Shown: one piece after another, positions 1 through 4,831 of the stretch | How the letters are laid out: every line of letters begins with the position of its first letter | Numbering within the stretch: the stretch's first letter is position 1 | Origin: JAWLCQ01 sp041687095 | Lineage (GTDB): Bacteria; Planctomycetota; Phycisphaerae; SM23-33 | Direction: 5' to 3' | NCBI GenBank assembly: GCA_041687095.1 | Contig: JAWLCQ010000127.1 | Coordinates: 1 to 14,716 of the forward strand | DNA: 14,716 nt | The notes under the pieces: model-generated | The model's database searches: none | Seen by the model: the letters and a program-made list of their open reading frames with translations, nothing else | Told to the model about the DNA's origin: nothing | Position numbers and translations under genes: made by a program

Positions 1-42
1 ACTCCCTCGCCCCTACGGGGCTCTGCCGTTCTTGCGCGTGTA

Positions 43-71
43 CCGGGGGCTCCGCTGCGCTGCGCCCCCGG
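43..71. repeat. Inverted repeat, 8-bp perfect arms
   Basis: CCGGGGGC (43-50) pairs perfectly with GCCCCCGG (64-71) around a 13-base loop, and the pairing extends outward to GTA/TAC with one unpaired base. It is followed within 10 bp by a second palindrome. Function is unknown; it looks like part of the dispersed palindromic repeats of this genome. Confidence 0.6.
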
Positions 72-81
72 CTACTCTCCC

Positions 82-98
82 CCGCCCCGTCGGGGCGG
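82..98. repeat. Short palindrome CCGCCCCG-T-CGGGGCGG
   Basis: Eight-base arms are separated by a single T. As DNA this is a near-perfect palindrome; as RNA the inner bases would open into the loop. There is no adjacent T-run on either strand, so it is not a typical intrinsic terminator. Confidence 0.55.
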
Positions 99-145
99 AA
101 GAGGCCCGGCCGGGATCGGCGCGAAGGAGTTTCTTCATGCCATTC

Positions 146-233
146 GGGACAAGCCCGGGAGGGGGCGGGAGCGCTTCGGGCGAGCCGGGCGTGGGCGGGA
201 ACGAGCGGGAAAGATGTGATAAAGAGACAGCTT
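146..233. repeat. Dispersed repeat, copy 1 (Tn5-mosaic-end-like terminus)
   Basis: Two blocks here recur in the same orientation at 2438-2495, on the other side of the glycoside hydrolase-like gene. Positions 146-170 are identical to 2438-2462, and ATGTGATAAAGAGACAGCTT (214-233) is identical to 2476-2495. This copy has about 30 bases more between the blocks. The stretch AGATGTGATAAAGAGACAG (213-231 region) matches 16 of 19 positions of the Tn5/IS50 mosaic end as I remember it. No transposase is visible in the window. Confidence 0.65.
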
Positions 234-234
234 C

Positions 235-280
235 ATGCAGTGAGGGAGCAGCGGGTACTCCCGGTGCTCCCTCACTGCAT
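235..280 (-). terminator. Perfect 16-bp hairpin just past a stop codon
   Basis: ATGCAGTGAGGGAGCA (235-250) pairs perfectly with TGCTCCCTCACTGCAT (265-280). The loop itself folds into CGGG/CCCG, giving a nearly 20-bp stem with one mismatch. It begins 4 bp beyond the stop codon of the minus-strand glycoside hydrolase-like gene. On that strand the following bases are only moderately T-rich (CTGTCTCTTTATC), so it may act as a terminator or as a 3'-end stabiliser. Confidence 0.6.
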
Positions 281-284
281 CGGT

Positions 285-2282
285 CTAGTACTCGAAGACC
301 ACGGCTTCGTGGCACTTCACCTTGGGGACGGTGAGGCTCACGCCCCCGCCCTTGGCCTCGAACTTCACCTTCTTGCCCTGGGGGATCAGGCGGACCTGCT
401 TGATCTTCTCCTTCACCCGCAGTTCGACGGGCACGTCGTAGAGCGGGACGAGGTCCTCGATGACCTGGCAGCGGCCGCGGCCCAGCGGGGGCCCGTACAG
501 CAGGTGCGCCACGTACCGCCGGTGCTGTGGCTGGTGGATGATCGTCACCCGCCCGACCGAGGGCATCTCGACGGACAGCGTGGGGTTCGCGTAGACCATC
601 CGCAGGGCGTTGAGGAAGTACTCGCGGTGGAGCTTGGCCCCGTGGTGGAAGTACATCTGGCCCAGGGCGTGGGCGAGGTAGACGACCTTGCCCTTGCGGA
701 GGGCCCCGGGGTGCGGGGCGTCCTCGAGGCAGTACGGGGTGTTCTGGTGCGAGCAGTACGTGGCGTAGGTGCGGTCGAAGTACGGTTCGCGGAGGGCGGC
801 GAGGACCTTCCCGTCGGTCGGGGTGACGCGGACGGCGGCGGAGTAGTTGAGGAACGGGCTCTTCACGATCCCCTTGCCCAGCTTGCGGTCGGTGACGACG
901 AGGTAGTCGTTGACGTAGTTGGCGGGGCCCTCGTACTTCGCCCCGACGTCGATCAGGAACCGCTTGCCCTCGGCGTCCATCCCGCTGGTTCCCAGGACGA
1001 GCAGGGAACCGCCCTTCTCGACGAACGCCTCCAGGCGGGCCGCCTGCGCCTCGGTGAGGCGGGCGTCCCCGGTGAGGATGATGGCCTTGTAGGGCGCGAG
1101 GTCGCCCTCGCGGTCGACGACGCGGAAGTCGAGCTGGCCTTCCAGCAGCATGTTGATCACGCCCTGGTCATCCGGGCAGTCCCCGCCCTTGTGCCCCGCC
1201 CCGCCCCCGCTGAGCCACACGCCCAGTGTGCTCGCGGGGGTCCCGTCGAGACCGTACTCCTCGATCTCCTCGACGTACGCGTACGCCTCCCCGATGTTCC
1301 GGTAGGTGTCCGCATCAAGGAACCCGATGGGGTGCATCTGGTCCCCGAAGCTGCACCGCGCGCCGTAGGCGATCATGGAGGCGGCCTCGAACTTGATGGC
1401 CTGGGGGTCCTTGTAGCCCCCGAACTCGCCCCACATGGTGTGGAACTTCCCGCTCATGGCGAGGTACGGGCGGCCGTCGTTGGCGAAGTACCGGCTGCGG
1501 AGGGGGAACTTGTTGTACCCGCCCCAGGTGGTGGGCAGGTCCTCGAGTTCCAGGTGGGTCATCCGCCCGTGCATCCAGGGCTGGTAGATGTTGGTCGTGC
1601 CGTTGTAGAAGATCGTCGCGTCGGGGTGGTGGGCGCGGATGATCTCGTTGCACGCGTCCTCGAAGTGGTGCCACTTGCTCACGTTGTACAGGCGGACCGC
1701 CTCGTCGTCGTCGGGGTTCACGCCCGCGGCCGCCATGCCCGCGCGGCAGGTGTCGCACCAGCAGACGGGCCCGTTGGTGATGTCGTAGAAGAACCCGTCG
1801 ACGTCGTACAGCTCGCACAGCTCGCGGGTCTGGTTGAGCATCAGTTCCAGGTATCCGCCGGAGGGGCACATGAACTTCCACGAGCAGATGGGGCGGGGGG
1901 CGTCGGGGGCCGCCTCGAAGTCCCAGCTCGTCACCCGCATGGACCCGTCCTTGTTGCGGACGACCCACTCGGGGTGCTGCTCGGCGTCGTTGGCGGACCA
2001 GCCGACGGTGAAGTAGATCGGGATCCGCACGTCGATGGCGTGGCAGGCGGCGATCTGCTCGCCCAGCAGGTCGGGCCGCTGCAGGTTCGGGTGCGCCATC
2101 CCGAACTTCGTGGGGTAGTAGCACCAGCTATGGTGGCCCTTGGCGAAGGTGGTGATGGAGTTCACCCGCCCGAGCTTGAGGGCCTTCTGCCACTGCTTGG
2201 GGTTGAAGTCCCGCCCGACCTCGGGGCAGTGCTCCGACGTGTGGAAGTCCAGATGCACCTGGCGCGAACGCAGATTCAGCAT
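285..2282 (-). CDS. TIM-barrel glycoside hydrolase-like protein (alpha-L-fucosidase / GH42-type relative)
   Basis: This 665-residue protein resembles bacterial proteins usually labelled alpha-L-fucosidase-like or beta-galactosidase trimerisation-domain proteins. The N-terminal two thirds look like a catalytic barrel: VHLDFHTS near residue 9, an aromatic KGHHSWCYYPT segment near 49, and YDVDGFFYDI near 159-168, where D162 or D167 would sit at the nucleophile position. HLELEDLPTTW near 243-253 offers acid candidates E245/E247. A CxCxxC cluster (C174, C176, C179) follows the barrel aspartate. From about residue 395, an alternating strand/helix segment ending KGGSLLVLGTSG looks like the GH42 trimerisation (glutamine-amidotransferase-like) fold. 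No signal peptide is evident, so a cytoplasmic role on oligosaccharides is likely. The start is supported by AAAGGAG eight bases upstream. It has no co-directional partner. Substrate is unknown, and the catalytic residues are inferred from position only. Confidence 0.8.
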   Translation of the reverse strand: MLNLRSRQVHLDFHTSEHCPEVGRDFNPKQWQKALKLGRVNSITTFAKGHHSWCYYPTKFGMAHPNLQRPDLLGEQIAACHAIDVRIPIYFTVGWSANDAEQHPEWVVRNKDGSMRVTSWDFEAAPDAPRPICSWKFMCPSGGYLELMLNQTRELCELYDVDGFFYDITNGPVCWCDTCRAGMAAAGVNPDDDEAVRLYNVSKWHHFEDACNEIIRAHHPDATIFYNGTTNIYQPWMHGRMTHLELEDLPTTWGGYNKFPLRSRYFANDGRPYLAMSGKFHTMWGEFGGYKDPQAIKFEAASMIAYGARCSFGDQMHPIGFLDADTYRNIGEAYAYVEEIEEYGLDGTPASTLGVWLSGGGAGHKGGDCPDDQGVINMLLEGQLDFRVVDREGDLAPYKAIILTGDARLTEAQAARLEAFVEKGGSLLVLGTSGMDAEGKRFLIDVGAKYEGPANYVNDYLVVTDRKLGKGIVKSPFLNYSAAVRVTPTDGKVLAALREPYFDRTYATYCSHQNTPYCLEDAPHPGALRKGKVVYLAHALGQMYFHHGAKLHREYFLNALRMVYANPTLSVEMPSVGRVTIIHQPQHRRYVAHLLYGPPLGRGRCQVIEDLVPLYDVPVELRVKEKIKQVRLIPQGKKVKFEAKGGGVSLTVPKVKCHEAVVFEY

Positions 2283-2290
2283 GGTCGTGT

Positions 2291-2315
2291 CTCCTTTGGG
2301 GTCCCCGTGACTCTA
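2291..2315 (-). promoter_or_regulatory. Ribosome binding site and possible -10 element of the glycoside hydrolase-like gene
   Basis: On the minus strand, AAAGGAG (2291-2297) sits eight bases before the ATG and fixes the start. A TAGAGT hexamer (2310-2315) lies a little further upstream and resembles the TAGAAT/TACAAT hexamers in front of other genes here, but it would leave a short leader and no clear -35 is seen. The RBS is firm; the -10 is a guess. Confidence 0.4.
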
Positions 2316-2437
2316 CCCCGGGAAAACCGTCACCGCAAGCGGCAAAGGCGGCATTGGGGATGCGGGGAGGCAGTCTTAGCGCAATGTGAACACTCCAGGA
2401 GCGAACCGCGGGTAGCTGGCCCGACCTTCGCTCCCCC

Positions 2438-2495
2438 GGGACAAGCCCGGGAGGGGGCGGGAACCAGCCGGAACAATGTGATAAAGAGACAGCTT
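2438..2495. repeat. Dispersed repeat, copy 2
   Basis: Shares a 25-bp block (2438-2462) and a 20-bp block (2476-2495) with copy 1 at 146-233, same orientation, with a shorter middle. The two copies bracket the glycoside hydrolase-like gene. Here the base before ATGTG is A rather than G, so the mosaic-end resemblance is slightly weaker. This copy lies in the 404-bp gap between divergent genes (2283-2686), which otherwise holds only promoter-like hexamers and a GC hairpin near 2592-2642. Confidence 0.65.
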
Positions 2496-2577
2496 TCCGG
2501 CCGGGGCCCACGGCCGGGGTTCGGGGCACAGATACGGTCGTGCACCGAAGCCCCCGAGTCATATGTCCCTCCGTCCA

Positions 2578-2583
2578 TACAAT
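2578..2583 (+). promoter_or_regulatory. Possible -10 hexamer TACAAT
   Basis: TACAAT stands out in otherwise GC-rich sequence about 100 bp upstream of the helix-hairpin-helix gene. An imperfect GC hairpin (arms near 2592-2605 and 2627-2642) lies between it and the start. No convincing -35 is visible. The same hexamer occurs before the DksA/TraR-like gene, which raises its credibility. Confidence 0.35.
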
Positions 2584-2686
2584 GAGGTAGAAGCGCCCGT
2601 CCCGCGTCGGCCGCGCCGAGCCAGCGCGGGCGGAACGGGCGCGGGGAATGAAGAACTCGGGGCGCGGGCTCCGGGGGAGGTGGACC

Positions 2687-2893
2687 ATGCCGCCCAAAGG
2701 CCAGAAGCTGGACCTCAATACCTGCACCCGTGAGGACCTCAAGCAGATCCAGGGCGTCGGGGACTACATGGCGGAAAGCATCATCCAGTACCGCGACGAA
2801 CACGGGGGCTTTGACAGCATCGAGGAGTTGAGGAACGTCTACAACCTCAAGGACCCCATGTTCGAGAAGATCCGTTCACAGGCGCGGGTCTAA
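2687..2893 (+). CDS. Small ComEA-like helix-hairpin-helix protein
   Basis: The 68-residue protein consists almost entirely of one helix-hairpin-helix module. LDLNTCTREDLKQIQGVGD is the classic start of the ComEA/competence-type HhH, with IQGVGD as the hairpin, and a second helix pair follows around FDSIEELRNV. Such modules bind DNA backbones without sequence specificity. The ATG at 2687 is preferred over an in-frame ATG at 2648 because GGGAGGTGG lies just upstream and the conserved fold starts right after it. There is no signal peptide or membrane anchor, unlike typical ComEA, so a cytoplasmic DNA-binding or adaptor role is more likely than DNA uptake. The stop is followed immediately by a large hairpin. 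The domain call is secure; the cellular role is not known. Confidence 0.8.
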   Translation: MPPKGQKLDLNTCTREDLKQIQGVGDYMAESIIQYRDEHGGFDSIEELRNVYNLKDPMFEKIRSQARV

Positions 2894-2991
2894 GCGGGTC
2901 AGCAGAGGTTCTGTCGCATCGGTGTGGCGGAAAGCCCGGGAACACAAGGCCTCCCGCGCGGGTCATGCGACAAGGCCTCTGGTGACCCGCT
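2893..2991 (+). terminator. Large hairpin at the end of the HhH gene
   Basis: AGCGGGTCAGCAGAGG (2893-2908) pairs with CCTCTGGTGACCCGCT (2976-2991) with one mismatch. After a 3/3 internal loop, TGTCGCAT (2912-2919) pairs with ATGCGACA (2965-2972). The stem starts on the last base of the stop codon. No T-run follows, so this may be a transcript-end stabiliser, a Rho-type end or a small repeat element rather than a classical intrinsic terminator. Confidence 0.55.
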
Positions 2992-3009
2992 GAGACGCGG
3001 ACCGGCGGA

Positions 3010-3051
3010 GCCCCCGTACGCCCCGGGAATGCCACCGGGCCGTGCGGGGGC
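3010..3051. repeat. Second strong hairpin upstream of the hydrolase gene
   Basis: The 17-base arms 3010-3026 and 3035-3051 pair with only one T-G wobble and one C-C mismatch around the loop GAATGCCA. It lies 45 bp before the alpha/beta hydrolase start, so it would be in that gene's leader if transcription reads through from the HhH gene. Confidence 0.55.
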
Positions 3052-3096
3052 GATGCCCCACCCCTTTGCCTTCGTCGCCTCCGGAAGGAGCCCATC

Positions 3097-3783
3097 ATGC
3101 ATCGCCGTTCCGCACAGGAAGTCGCCACGCACCAGGAGATCGCCATCCGCGCCATCCGCCGCCGCGATCGGGACGGGCCCTATGAGTGCGTGGACATCGA
3201 GACCGATCGGGGCGTGATCCGCACGCGGTACGTGCCCGCCCCGGGCGAAGGCGAGGCGGCCGTGCTCATGGTCGGCGGGGCCGGGGGCGGGTTCGACACG
3301 CCCGTGCGGGGCTCGCTGTACCCGGACCTGTGCAAGGCCCTGCCCGCGGAGGGGATCTCGTGCCTCTGGGTCAGCTACCGCCGGGCCAACGACCTCGTCG
3401 AGGGTTCGCTGGACGTGCTGTGCGGGATCGAGTTCCTCCTCCAGGAGGGGCGCACCCGCATGGGCCTGGTGGGCTGGTCGTTCGGGGGGGCTGTGGCCGT
3501 ACAGGCCGCCGCCCTCAGTGACGCCGTCCTCGCCCTCGCGACCATCGCCACCCAGTCCTACGGGATCGAACCGATCTCCCGCCTGGGCCCCCGCTGCGGG
3601 GTGCTGCTCCTGCACGGGGGGGCGGACACCACCCTGCCCGTCCGCTGCTCCCAGTACGCCCACTCGATTGCCTCCGAACCCCGCAAGCTCATCGTCCACC
3701 CCCCCAGCAACCACGGGCTCGACCAGTGGGGCGAGGAGGTCCGCACGATCCTCGTGGACTGGATGCGGACGCGATTGCGGTAG
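3097..3783 (+). CDS. Alpha/beta hydrolase, dienelactone-hydrolase-like
   Basis: The 228-residue protein has the full alpha/beta hydrolase signature. The nucleophile elbow is GWSFGG with Ser128. The acid is Asp177 in LLHGGADTTLP, and the histidine is His206 in PSNHGLDQW. An oxyanion-type GGAGGG turn follows the first core strand near residues 60-65. The size and the GGADTTLP segment match the small dienelactone hydrolase / acyl-peptidase-like branch. No signal peptide or lid domain is evident, so a cytoplasmic esterase or carboxyl-ester hydrolase is likely, substrate unknown. The start is supported by AAGGAG six bases upstream. It follows the HhH gene by about 200 bp with hairpins between, so co-transcription is possible but not shown. 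Confidence 0.85.
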   Translation: MHRRSAQEVATHQEIAIRAIRRRDRDGPYECVDIETDRGVIRTRYVPAPGEGEAAVLMVGGAGGGFDTPVRGSLYPDLCKALPAEGISCLWVSYRRANDLVEGSLDVLCGIEFLLQEGRTRMGLVGWSFGGAVAVQAAALSDAVLALATIATQSYGIEPISRLGPRCGVLLLHGGADTTLPVRCSQYAHSIASEPRKLIVHPPSNHGLDQWGEEVRTILVDWMRTRLR

Positions 3784-3790
3784 CGGCCCC

Positions 3791-3796
3791 TACAAT
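3791..3796 (+). promoter_or_regulatory. Possible -10 hexamer TACAAT ahead of the DksA/TraR-like gene
   Basis: TACAAT lies eight bases past the stop codon of the alpha/beta hydrolase and just before the 149-bp inverted-repeat leader. Its sequence context (TACAATTCC) resembles TAGAATTCC upstream of the SDR gene. A clear -35 is absent. If it is used, the whole nested hairpin would form the 5' untranslated region of the regulator. Confidence 0.4.
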
Positions 3797-3799
3797 TCC

Positions 3800-3948
3800 G
3801 GCAACCGTTCGCGAGACGGAGCCTTGGTGAGGGCGCCACCCCCAAGCCGCATGCGGTTCGCGGCTTGGGGGTGTTGAGCCCGCCACGCCGCCGCACCCCC
3901 AAGCGGCAAACAGCGCCGCTTGAGGGTGGCACCCCGCGAACGGTTGCC
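3800..3948 (+). repeat. Nested inverted-repeat element / structured leader
   Basis: The outer arms GGCAACCGTTCGCG (3800-3813) and CGCGAACGGTTGCC (3935-3948) are perfect 14-bp complements. Inside lie two hairpins: 3837-3850 with 3860-3873 (14 bp perfect, 9-base loop) and 3894-3907 with 3915-3928 (13 of 14 pairs, 7-base loop). The left arms of both share the core CACCCCCAAG. The RNA could fold into a closed three-way junction ending about 20 bases before the ribosome binding site of the DksA/TraR-like gene. It could be a structured leader or a small mobile palindromic element; no flanking duplication was seen. Confidence 0.65.
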
Positions 3949-3980
3949 AGTTGCGCACACCCGATTCGGAGGCATGCACC

Positions 3981-4373
3981 ATGGCTGAGCAGCACACGCA
4001 CCTCACCGACGCCGAACTCGCCGAGTTCCGCCACATGCTCGAGGAGAAGCATCGCGAGCTGGTGGGCGACTACCGCGCCCTCAAGGACGAGGCTCGCGAG
4101 CAGCAGGGGCCCGAACCGACGATGACCGAGTCCAACCTCCCCACCCACCCGGCCGACGCGGCCCTGAAGAACCAGAACGCCTCCCGCGACATGCTCCTCG
4201 CCCAGACGGAGCGGAACCTCCTGGTCGAGGTGGAGGCGGCGATCCAGAGGATCGACGACGGGACGTACGGGATCTGCCTGGCGACGGGTGAGCCGATCTC
4301 CAAGGCCCGCCTCCGCGCCCGCCCGTGGGCCCGCTACTCGAAGGAGTACGCGGAGAAGCACGAGGCGGCGTGA
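3981..4373 (+). CDS. DksA/TraR-family regulator lacking most zinc-finger cysteines
   Basis: The 130-residue protein has a long N-terminal coiled coil (roughly residues 10-90) and the C-terminal DGTYGIC...TGEPISKARLRARPWAR block of the DksA/TraR family, which binds RNA polymerase through the secondary channel. The coiled-coil tip reads PADAA near residue 57-61 and keeps an aspartate. Of the four canonical zinc cysteines only C99 remains; T102 replaces the second, and the last two are replaced within ARYSKEY. Similar cysteine-poor members are common in some phyla, so this is a subfamily trait rather than damage. The ATG at 3981 is chosen over one at 3951 because GGAGG lies eight bases upstream. 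It is preceded by a nested palindromic leader and followed by a 440-bp repeat element. Transcriptional control under stress is likely, but the targets are unknown. Confidence 0.85.
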   Translation: MAEQHTHLTDAELAEFRHMLEEKHRELVGDYRALKDEAREQQGPEPTMTESNLPTHPADAALKNQNASRDMLLAQTERNLLVEVEAAIQRIDDGTYGICLATGEPISKARLRARPWARYSKEYAEKHEAA

Positions 4374-4404
4374 GGGGAGCGAACCTCGTTGCTCTACACA
4401 TCTC

Positions 4405-4449
4405 GGCGTCCCGGCAGGGACGCGATTCCGGGAGTCCCGGAAGGGACGG
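4405..4449 (-). repeat. Two 26-bp palindromic units, reverse orientation
   Basis: Read on the minus strand, this carries CGTCCC-TTCC-GGGAC followed 26 bases later by CGTCCC-TGCC-GGGACG. These are the same unit and spacing as the array at 4648-4803 but pointing the other way, so the two arrays form the mirrored flanks of the composite element. Confidence 0.6.
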
Positions 4450-4460
4450 CTTGAGAATAG

Positions 4461-4480
4461 CCCAGCAGTTCACTGCTGGG
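4461..4480. repeat. Perfect 8-bp hairpin, left partner
   Basis: CCCAGCAG-TTCA-CTGCTGGG is a perfect hairpin. Together with five preceding bases (AATAG) it recurs as a reverse complement around 4616-4640, so it is one half of a larger inverted repeat of about 25 bp. Confidence 0.65.
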
Positions 4481-4497
4481 TCGCGGTCGCGTGGGAT

Positions 4498-4569
4498 CTC
4501 AAGCCCCGGCAGGGGCGCTTGAGGGATGGGGCCAGAACGTCCCCTCAAGCGCCCCTACCGGGGCTTGAG
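4498..4569. repeat. Central 28-bp inverted repeat
   Basis: Positions 4498-4525 pair with 4542-4569 in 27 of 28 positions (one C-A mismatch) around a 16-base loop. Each arm is itself close to palindromic, with CTCAAGC at one end and GCTTGAG at the other. This is the centre of the composite element and could act as a bidirectional terminator between the convergent genes, though no T-run follows the right side on the plus strand. Confidence 0.7.
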
Positions 4570-4608
4570 AAGAAGAAGAAGAAGAAGAAGAAAAGGAAGA
4601 GGGAGGGG
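4567..4608 (+). repeat. 42-base pure purine tract with AGA/GAA microsatellite
   Basis: All bases from 4567 to 4608 are A or G, beginning with about eight AGA triplets and ending in GGGAGGGG. On the minus strand this is a pyrimidine tract rich in CTT. It sits only on the right side of the central hairpin, breaking the symmetry of the element. Such tracts can form triplex DNA and are prone to length change. Confidence 0.8.
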
Positions 4609-4615
4609 CCCGGAT

Positions 4616-4635
4616 CCCAGCAGTGAACTGCTGGG
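4616..4635. repeat. Perfect 8-bp hairpin, right partner
   Basis: CCCAGCAG-TGAA-CTGCTGGG. Its loop TGAA is the complement of the left partner's TTCA, showing that the two hairpins are inverted copies of each other rather than a direct repeat. Confidence 0.65.
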
Positions 4636-4647
4636 CTATTGTCACAG

Positions 4648-4803
4648 CGTCCCTGCCGGGACGCACGGAGACGCGTCCCTGTCGGGACGCCGGGGAACCC
4701 GTCCCTGTCGGGACGCCGGGGAACCCGTCCCTATCGGGACGCCTGGGAACCCGTCCCTGCCGGGACGCCGGGAGACCGGTCCCTGCCGCCCCGCGACGTC
4801 CAA
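4648..4803 (+). repeat. Tandem 26-bp palindromic repeat, about six copies
   Basis: Units start at 4648, 4674, 4700, 4726, 4752 and 4778, the last degenerate. Each of the first five is CGTCCC-4 bases-GGGACG plus a 10-base linker such as CCGGGGAACC. The palindrome arms are constant while the four-base centre (TGCC, TGTC, TATC) and the linker vary, which suggests selection on the arms. The linkers are too short for a CRISPR array. Because 26 is not a multiple of three, the array does not encode a protein repeat. Confidence 0.75.
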
Positions 4804-4831
4804 AGATGTGCAGAACAACGAGGGGAGCGGA

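Larger units (their letters stand above)
1..284. other. Gene-free, hairpin-rich intergenic stretch
   Basis: No convincing gene lies here; the open frames on both strands run through palindromes and have no recognisable family. The stretch holds a short GCCCC/GGGGC hairpin (9-21), a hairpin with 8-bp arms (43-50 with 64-71), a near-continuous palindrome (82-98), a repeat copy shared with 2438-2495, and a terminator-like hairpin (235-280). It lies downstream of the glycoside hydrolase-like gene on the minus strand. Confidence 0.7.
4384..4823. mobile_element. MITE-like composite palindrome filling a convergent intergenic gap
   Basis: The 20-bp ends (4384-4403 and 4804-4823) are inverted repeats with 18 of 20 matches. 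Immediate flanks are GGAGCGAA on the left and GGAGCGGA on the right, a 7-of-8 direct repeat that could be a target duplication. Nested inside, in mirror order, are 26-bp palindromic units (two on the left, six on the right in opposite orientation), a CCCAGCAG/CTGCTGGG hairpin on each side, and a central 28-bp hairpin. No coding capacity is evident. It lies 10 bp after the DksA/TraR-like stop and 8 bp from the stop of the convergent TPR gene. Confidence 0.6.

Noticed and set aside
213..233. Sequencing adapter contamination (transposon-based library)
   Set aside because: The match to the mosaic end is incomplete (a three-base block differs). The sequence occurs twice, embedded in longer shared genomic repeat, and is not at a contig end.
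13..315. Small minus-strand gene at the left edge
   Set aside because: The translation runs through three palindromes and a dispersed repeat, overlaps the end of the glycoside hydrolase-like gene, and has no family resemblance.
216..2585. Very long open frame on the plus strand opposite the glycoside hydrolase-like gene
   Set aside because: It is the antisense shadow of a high-GC gene, of skewed composition (valine-, glycine- and histidine-rich) with no recognisable domain. The minus-strand frame has a ribosome site and conserved motifs.
3800..3948. tRNA or known riboswitch
   Set aside because: The three-way junction lacks tRNA invariant bases (no T-loop GTTCRA, no 7-bp acceptor with CCA), and I do not recognise any known riboswitch core.
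4648..4803. CRISPR-like array
   Set aside because: The repeating unit is 26 bp in total, with only about 10 bp between palindromes. That is too short for spacers, the linkers are themselves similar to each other, and there are no cas genes.
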